DNA of 64,000 nt. It comes from Pasteurellaceae bacterium Pebbles2. GTDB lineage: Bacteria > Pseudomonadota > Gammaproteobacteria > Enterobacterales > Pasteurellaceae. Positions 59,260 to 64,000 of the stretch are shown piece after piece (the stretch's first letter is position 1; each line of letters opens with the position of its first letter). Below the pieces are notes generated by a model. The model saw only the letters and a program-made list of their open reading frames with translations. It was not told the DNA's origin and made no database searches. Both the position numbers and the translations under genes were made by a program. Location: the NCBI GenBank assembly GCA_023101505.1, contig LVZA01000001.1, positions 682,001 to 746,000 on the forward strand. Direction: 5' to 3'.

Positions 59260-60111
59260 ATGGATATTTCGCTTTCTGCTATCTCAAGTTATGCTTTGGC
59301 ACATTTGGCTGAAACACCAATGACAGTGAAATTACACAGCCATTACGCTAAAACAACCAACCTTATAATTGCCAATCAATTATTGGCATTGCAGCCTCGT
59401 AATGCCTATTTATCTCCCTTAAGTCTATTGACATATTATGATGAAGTTCCGTTTCAACAATTAACAAATCAATGGAACAAAAGCAATGCTCTCAGCGTTG
59501 AGCTACAATTCAACCTATCGCAATGCCAAATTTATTCCTCTCAATTAACGCCGATTCCATTTTCACATGAAAAAGTGCAATATTTTGCCACTAAAGCTCA
59601 CTCGATATTACTTCAATCAGAAAAAAATGGCTTACGTACTTTATTGATACAACAACGAGCAGATGATTTTATATTTACCGCCATTCAACAGATTTTGCAG
59701 CAAGCAACTTTAGCTTTTCAGCACGGAAATATACAACTCTGTGCGCACCAATTAGCCAAGTTAATTGGCGTTGGCATCGGATTAACACCAAGCGGAGATG
59801 ATTTTTTATGTGGCGTGTTAGCCGCATTGCATAAAATTGATGAAAAAAAGACCGTACTTTTTATACATTTACACGTAGAAATTTCACAACGCCTAATGCA
59901 AACCAACGACATCAGCCGAGCCTTTCTTGATTGTGCATTAAAAGGGCATTTTTCTCAGCCTGTAATCACCTTTTTTGATGGCCAACTAAATGAAAACTCA
60001 ACATTTTTGACTCAGCTGTTTGACGATATTGGTCATTCATCAGGCATAGACACAATATGTGGTATTTACTTTATTCTTGATTTAATTAAATCGACAAAAA
60101 TGGAGGGATAA
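59260..60111 (+). CDS. allH: AllH (YlbF, DUF2877), oxamate carbamoyltransferase subunit
   Basis: 283-residue DUF2877 protein. The hallmark of the family is at about residues 170-190: VGIGLTPSGDDFLCGVLAA. In E. coli, YlbF/AllH works with AllF and AllG to split oxalurate into oxamate and carbamoyl phosphate. Here it is the first gene of a plus-strand unit with a second allantoinase and permease, about 6 kb from the AllF-AllG fusion gene and on the opposite strand. Separation of AllH from its partners is unusual compared with the contiguous E. coli order. Confidence 0.85.
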   Translation: MDISLSAISSYALAHLAETPMTVKLHSHYAKTTNLIIANQLLALQPRNAYLSPLSLLTYYDEVPFQQLTNQWNKSNALSVELQFNLSQCQIYSSQLTPIPFSHEKVQYFATKAHSILLQSEKNGLRTLLIQQRADDFIFTAIQQILQQATLAFQHGNIQLCAHQLAKLIGVGIGLTPSGDDFLCGVLAALHKIDEKKTVLFIHLHVEISQRLMQTNDISRAFLDCALKGHFSQPVITFFDGQLNENSTFLTQLFDDIGHSSGIDTICGIYFILDLIKSTKMEG

Positions 60112-60279
60112 CATCTATTACTTCATTTTTATTTAGAAAAAATTTGTTTTTTTATTAATTTTATTGAATTTATTTTAATTCAATCAAAAACATTTTGATT
60201 TAACAAAATTAATAAAATATACTCAAATGACTTTCTTGAGATCTTTGACTTGCTTTCAACAACCTAGGAGGATTTTAAA

Positions 60280-61659
60280 ATGTATGATCTTGTACTGAAA
60301 AATGGCAAAATTGTGCTATCAGATGCTGTACTAGAAGGGACTATTGCCGTCAATGACGGTAAAATTGTGGCTATTTTAGATAGTGATATTGTTCCTGAAG
60401 CACATCAATCGATCGATGTTAAAGGAAACTATATTTTCCCTGGTGCTATTGATACACACGCACATTTAAATGATCCTGGTTATGAATGGCGAGAAGATTA
60501 TGAACACGGCACCGCAGCAGCGGCTGTGGGTGGTTATACCACAGTAATTGATATGCCATTACAAAATGAACCAGCCTTAACCACTGCGGCTATTTTTGAT
60601 AAAAAAATTGCCAAAGTTTCACCAAATGCCTACATTGATTATTGTTTCTGGGGCGGTTTAGTGCCTGATAATTTTGAGCATTTAGCTGACTTAGATCAAA
60701 AAGGGTGCGTTGCCTTAAAATCGTTTATCGGCCCTGTTTCACCTGATTATGCTTCTCTTAATTATGGACAAACTTTTGAAGCGATGGAACGTATTCAAAA
60801 ATTTGGCGGGCGTGCAGGCTTCCACTGCGAAGATTTCTCTACGATCAAATGGCAAGAGCAACGCATGAAAAATGCAGGGCGTTTAGATTGGCAAGGTTTC
60901 TTAGATTCTCGTCCCTTAATCGCTGAAATGCTGGCAACGGTAGATATTATTGAAATCGCTAAAGCAACAGGCTGCAAAGCCCATATTTGCCACGTAAGCC
61001 ACCCTGATGTTGCACAAAGAATTAAAGAAGCACAACAGCAAGGTTATGATATTACAGCTGAAACTTGCGCGCATTACCTTTGTTTCTCTGAACAAGATGT
61101 GATTGAAAAAGGCCCATTATTCAAATGTGCGCCACCGTTGCGTTCTAAATCAGATGTTGACCGTTTGTGGGATTATGTGGTTGATGGCACTTTCAGCGGT
61201 ATCGCAAGCGACCATTCACCTTGTTCTTATGAAGAAAAACACAGCGAAATTCTAGGTCAAAAAATCAATAACGTATTTGATGTTTGGGGCGGCATTAGCG
61301 GCATTCAAAGTTGTGTACAAGTAGCGTTTTATGAAGGTTGCGTTAAACGTGGCATTTCCCCAACTGTTCTAGCCAACTCCATGGCAAAACTACCAGCAAA
61401 AGCATTTGGCATTTATGGACAAAAAGGCGATATTCGTGTTGGTTTTGATGCCGATTTCACTATTATTGATCCAAATAAAGAATGGGAAATCAAAGCAGAA
61501 GATCTTCAATATGTGAATAAAATGTCAGCTTATGTTGGCTTAAAAGGTAAGGGCTTACCTGTTTATACTATTGTTCGTGGTCAAGTAATTGCTGAAAATG
61601 GCAAATTAGTCGGACTAAAAGGTTCTGGTAAATTTATTACTAAAACTCAAGGAGAGTAG
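60280..61659 (+). CDS. allB: Allantoinase (copy 2)
   Basis: 459-residue cyclic amidohydrolase, clearly a paralogue of the allantoinase at 57510-58916. His60-x-His62 lies in DTHAHLNDPG, the carboxylated lysine is Lys147 in VALKSF, then GFHCEDF, HICHVSHP and IASDHSPCSYEE complete the metal site. It has a strong ribosome site (TAGGAGG). It follows allH by 168 bp and is translationally close to the permease gene (2 bp). The two copies differ in the loop after the HxH motif and in the C-terminal 20 residues, so they may differ in stereospecificity or substrate (another hydantoin). Confidence 0.88.
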   Translation: MYDLVLKNGKIVLSDAVLEGTIAVNDGKIVAILDSDIVPEAHQSIDVKGNYIFPGAIDTHAHLNDPGYEWREDYEHGTAAAAVGGYTTVIDMPLQNEPALTTAAIFDKKIAKVSPNAYIDYCFWGGLVPDNFEHLADLDQKGCVALKSFIGPVSPDYASLNYGQTFEAMERIQKFGGRAGFHCEDFSTIKWQEQRMKNAGRLDWQGFLDSRPLIAEMLATVDIIEIAKATGCKAHICHVSHPDVAQRIKEAQQQGYDITAETCAHYLCFSEQDVIEKGPLFKCAPPLRSKSDVDRLWDYVVDGTFSGIASDHSPCSYEEKHSEILGQKINNVFDVWGGISGIQSCVQVAFYEGCVKRGISPTVLANSMAKLPAKAFGIYGQKGDIRVGFDADFTIIDPNKEWEIKAEDLQYVNKMSAYVGLKGKGLPVYTIVRGQVIAENGKLVGLKGSGKFITKTQGE

Positions 61660-61661
61660 CT

Positions 61662-63014
61662 ATGCAAGAAAATAAAGAACTTAGAGCAGATCTTGCTCAA
61701 GGCGTAAATGAAGATTTACAGCCAACCAAAGCACGCATTATGGATAATTTTTCTTATTGGGCAAGTTTCCTTGGCGGCTGCGTCTCTATCGGTACTTTCT
61801 CAATGGGCGCAAGTTTAATTGGAGCGCTAACTGTTACACAAGCCATTCTTGCGATGTCTATCGGCTGTTTGGTTATTGCGGTTGGTTTAGTGCTTATTGG
61901 TAATGGCGGACATAAATATGGTATCCCATTCCCTGTGCAATTAAGAAGTAGCTTTGGTATTACGGGCGTAAAAATCCCAGGTATTTTACGTGGCGTGCCT
62001 GCTATCGTATGGTTTGGTTTCCAAAGCTGGGTAGGCGCAGGCGCAATCAATATGTGTTTAAAACTATTATTTGATTTTGATAATTTACCTGTCGTTTATG
62101 CTTTATTTACTACACTTCAAGTCGCACTTTCCATTAATGGATTTAAAGGTATCAAATGGTTAGAAAACGTTTCTTGCGTATTCTTAATTGGTATTTTGAT
62201 CTACATGCTTTATGTGGTGAATACCCAATTCTCAGTGGAAATTGGCAACCGCTTCTCTAGCATTGAAGGTTCATGGGGCATGCCATTTTGGGCTGCAACC
62301 ACATCATTTTTGGGTATTTACTCAACCATGATTTTAAATGCGTCAGATTATTCACGCCACGTTAAAGAAAAAACAGGCTCAGTAACAACAGGCTTAATTT
62401 ATGTATTATCTATCTTACCAGTTACGCTATTTATGGGCTTAATTGGTTTGCTTGTTACTGCAGCAACAGGCAATAGCGACCCAATCGCCGTATTTGCAAC
62501 AGCGATGGATAACAAATTTCTTACTATCATCACATTATTATTTATTGCATTTGCCCAAGTTACTACCAATGTTCTAAATAATATCGTACCACCAGCTTAT
62601 ATTTTGATGGATTCTTTCAAAATGAAATGGTCGCACGCAACGATTTTAGTCGGTATCCTATCAATGTGCGTAATGCCTTGGAAATTAGTTACCGCTGATT
62701 CTGCAGAGGGTTTATCCTTATTTATCAAAATCTACTCAGCATTCTTAGGACCAATTTTTGCGGTAATGGTTGTAGATTACTACATTCTTAGAAAAGAAAA
62801 ACTCAACGTTAATGACTTATATGACCAACAAGGTATTTTCCAAGGAATTAACTGGGCCGCAATCATCGCAATCGCAATCGGTTCATTATGCTCATTAATC
62901 ATTGTGGATCTTTCTTGGTATGTAAGCCTTATTCCAACAGGTTTAGCTTACTATATCCTAATGAAAGCACTACCAAGCTCTGAACGTTTCAGAAAAGGAA
63001 CAACGCTGGAATAA
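61662..63014 (+). CDS. NCS1-family permease, probably for allantoin (copy 2)
   Basis: 450-residue, about twelve-helix NCS1 transporter homologous to the permease at 56110-57444. Matching stretches are FLGGCVSIGTFSMGA, PAIVWFGFQSWVGAGAI and NVLNNIVPPAYILMDSF. It starts 2 bp after the second allantoinase, and its ribosome site lies inside the end of that gene, so the two are co-translated. The substrate-pocket residues differ in part from copy 1 (QSWVGAGAIN versus QSWLGGSAIN), so the two may differ in substrate or affinity. A terminator follows. Confidence 0.83.
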   Translation: MQENKELRADLAQGVNEDLQPTKARIMDNFSYWASFLGGCVSIGTFSMGASLIGALTVTQAILAMSIGCLVIAVGLVLIGNGGHKYGIPFPVQLRSSFGITGVKIPGILRGVPAIVWFGFQSWVGAGAINMCLKLLFDFDNLPVVYALFTTLQVALSINGFKGIKWLENVSCVFLIGILIYMLYVVNTQFSVEIGNRFSSIEGSWGMPFWAATTSFLGIYSTMILNASDYSRHVKEKTGSVTTGLIYVLSILPVTLFMGLIGLLVTAATGNSDPIAVFATAMDNKFLTIITLLFIAFAQVTTNVLNNIVPPAYILMDSFKMKWSHATILVGILSMCVMPWKLVTADSAEGLSLFIKIYSAFLGPIFAVMVVDYYILRKEKLNVNDLYDQQGIFQGINWAAIIAIAIGSLCSLIIVDLSWYVSLIPTGLAYYILMKALPSSERFRKGTTLE

Positions 63015-63020
63015 TTAAAT

Positions 63021-63066
63021 AAAAGTGCGGTGAAAAAATAGGAAATTTTACACCGCACTTTTGTTA
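63021..63066. terminator. Bidirectional terminator (inverted uptake sequences) at the end of the allantoin island
   Basis: AAAAGTGCGGTG and CACCGCACTTTT form a 12-bp stem with an 18-base loop, ending in T-rich sequence. It lies between the permease gene and convergent sdaA. Confidence 0.83.
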
Positions 63067-63133
63067 ATTAGTGTAATAGTCTAACTTTTTTGAAAGCAGA
63101 TCAAATTTGTTTCTTCACTTTTTTATTTAGAGG

Positions 63134-64000
63134 TTAATCACATACCACTTTAATCGCCAATCCACCTTGCGAGGTTTCACGATATTTGGCGTTCATATCC
63201 TTGCCTGTTTCATACATTGTTTCAATCACCTTGTCTAAGGTAACTCGAGGGTTTGTCGTGCGGCGCAATGCCATTCGACTGGCGTTAATCGCTTTTACCG
63301 AGGCAATAGCGTTACGTTCAATGCACGGCACTTGAACTTGTCCACCGACAGGGTCGCAAGTTAAACCTAAGTTGTGTTCCATTGCAATTTCTGCGGCGAT
63401 ACACACTTGCTCAGGGCTACCGCCTAAAATTTCAGTTAAACCAGCCGCCGCCATTGAGCAGGCTACGCCTACTTCACCTTGACAGCCTACTTCTGCACCA
63501 GAGATTGAAGCGTTCATTTTGTATAATGCGCCGATCATTCCGCTGGCAAGCAAATAGCGTTCAATAATCTCTTGGCTAATTGGTGAAACGAATTTTTCAT
63601 AATAAGAAAGCACGGCTGGAATAATGCCACAAGCACCATTGGTTGGTGCGGTAACTACTCGTCCACCTGCGGCATTTTCTTCATTGACTGCCAGTGCATA
63701 CATATTCACCCAGTCGATCACTCGCATTGGATCGTTGGATAAATTGGTATTTGCTTGCAGCATTCGATAGAGTGTGGCAGCTCGTCTTGGCACTTTTAAC
63801 GGCCCTGGCAATACGCCCTCTGTGCGTAAGCCTCGCTCAATACACGCATTCATTGTTTTCCAAACAAGCAACAAGTGCTGTTCTGTCGCTTCTTTGCCGT
63901 GTAGTGCGATCTCGTTTTCCATCATTACGGTTGAAAATGCTAATCCGCTTTCAGCACAATGTTTTAAAATATCTGCTGAATTTTTAAATGGATACGGAAT
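63134..64000 (-). CDS. sdaA: L-serine dehydratase, C-terminal part (cut by window edge)
   Basis: The last 288 codons of an iron-sulfur L-serine dehydratase, which deaminates serine to pyruvate. The frame stays open to the right window edge, so the visible protein begins inside the gene at [15 protein letters not shown]. The alpha (catalytic) domain shows [34 protein letters not shown] and [15 protein letters not shown], whose cysteines bind the [4Fe-4S] cluster, and it ends [17 protein letters not shown]. It is convergent with the allantoin permease. Glycine from PucG could reach it by way of serine, but that link is speculative. Confidence 0.94.
   Translation of the reverse strand: MPYPFKNSADILKHCAESGLAFSTVMMENEIALHGKEATEQHLLLVWKTMNACIERGLRTEGVLPGPLKVPRRAATLYRMLQANTNLSNDPMRVIDWVNMYALAVNEENAAGGRVVTAPTNGACGIIPAVLSYYEKFVSPISQEIIERYLLASGMIGALYKMNASISGAEVGCQGEVGVACSMAAAGLTEILGGSPEQVCIAAEIAMEHNLGLTCDPVGGQVQVPCIERNAIASVKAINASRMALRRTTNPRVTLDKVIETMYETGKDMNAKYRETSQGGLAIKVVCD

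Noticed and set aside
57510-61659. Either allantoinase copy being a dihydropyrimidinase.
   Set aside because: Both lie beside allC, allE, allD and allFGH genes, and the SDHSP stretch fits allantoinase better; it is not fully excluded for copy 2.
44561-63014. The allantoin island as a recent foreign insertion.
   Set aside because: No integrase, tRNA, direct repeats or obvious base-composition shift is seen, and several genes in its left part carry the native uptake sequence; the absence of the sequence from about 56104 to 63020 alone is not enough, since the nqr region has a similar gap.
63134-63925. sdaA as a short, separate protein starting at an internal Met (63925).
   Set aside because: The frame remains open to the window edge and matches L-serine dehydratase upstream of that Met, so it is the 3' part of a full gene.

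Overview
The window is a piece of chromosome from a member of the Pasteurellaceae in the Haemophilus influenzae uptake-sequence group. The 9-mer AAGTGCGGT or its complement occurs more than 40 times, where about one copy would be expected by chance. The housekeeping genes (rpiA, surA with a single parvulin domain, rsmA, apaH, nqrABCDEF-apbE-nqrM, hda, pyrR) also fit Haemophilus-type organisms. I cannot fix the genus. No tRNA, rRNA, insertion sequence, prophage or CRISPR array is visible.

Layout. (1) 1-5.8 kb: an L-rhamnose operon on the minus strand, rhaB-rhaA-rhaD-rhaT-rhaM (rhaM cut by the window edge), divergent from one AraC-type activator (rhaS) across a spacer with a perfect CRP site. 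(2) 5.8-17.4 kb: a membrane metallophosphoesterase, two tiny membrane-protein genes, acnB and plsB (divergent), an MFS transporter and a TRAP dicarboxylate transporter (dctPQM). (3) 17.4-31.4 kb: cpxRA, upp-uraA, hda, rpiA-serA, rdgB-ybjQ-hemW, pyrR, surA, rsmA-apaH, yajG and bolA. (4) 31.7-40 kb: the Na+-pumping NADH:quinone reductase operon with its maturation genes apbE and nqrM, then mnmA. As sequenced, nqrA carries a one-base deletion. (5) 40.1-44.6 kb: argCBH divergent from argE, with a pair of ARG boxes between them. (6) 44.7-63 kb: an 18-kb purine-ureide (allantoin) catabolic island. (7) 63.1-64 kb: the 3' part of sdaA.

The allantoin island is the most interesting part. It encodes two allantoinase plus NCS1-permease pairs, AllC, AllE, AllD, a PucG-type ureidoglycine aminotransferase, a carbamate kinase, and all three components of oxamate carbamoyltransferase (AllF, AllG, AllH). 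AllF and AllG are fused into one 1008-residue protein. Read together, the genes take allantoin to oxalurate by two possible routes (AllE+AllD, or PucG), then to carbamoyl phosphate plus oxamate, then to ATP, CO2 and ammonia. An LctP-type (lactate permease family) transporter with a 70-residue membrane protein behind it sits inside the operon. Because oxamate mimics lactate and pyruvate, I propose these two genes handle oxamate. An alpha/beta hydrolase of unknown substrate is also embedded. No ureidoglycolate lyase and no dedicated regulator are present in the window.

Two sequence-level oddities deserve checking. A run of nine G residues at the 3' end of cpxR decides where CpxR stops relative to the TTG start of cpxA. 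A missing T splits nqrA into two frames.
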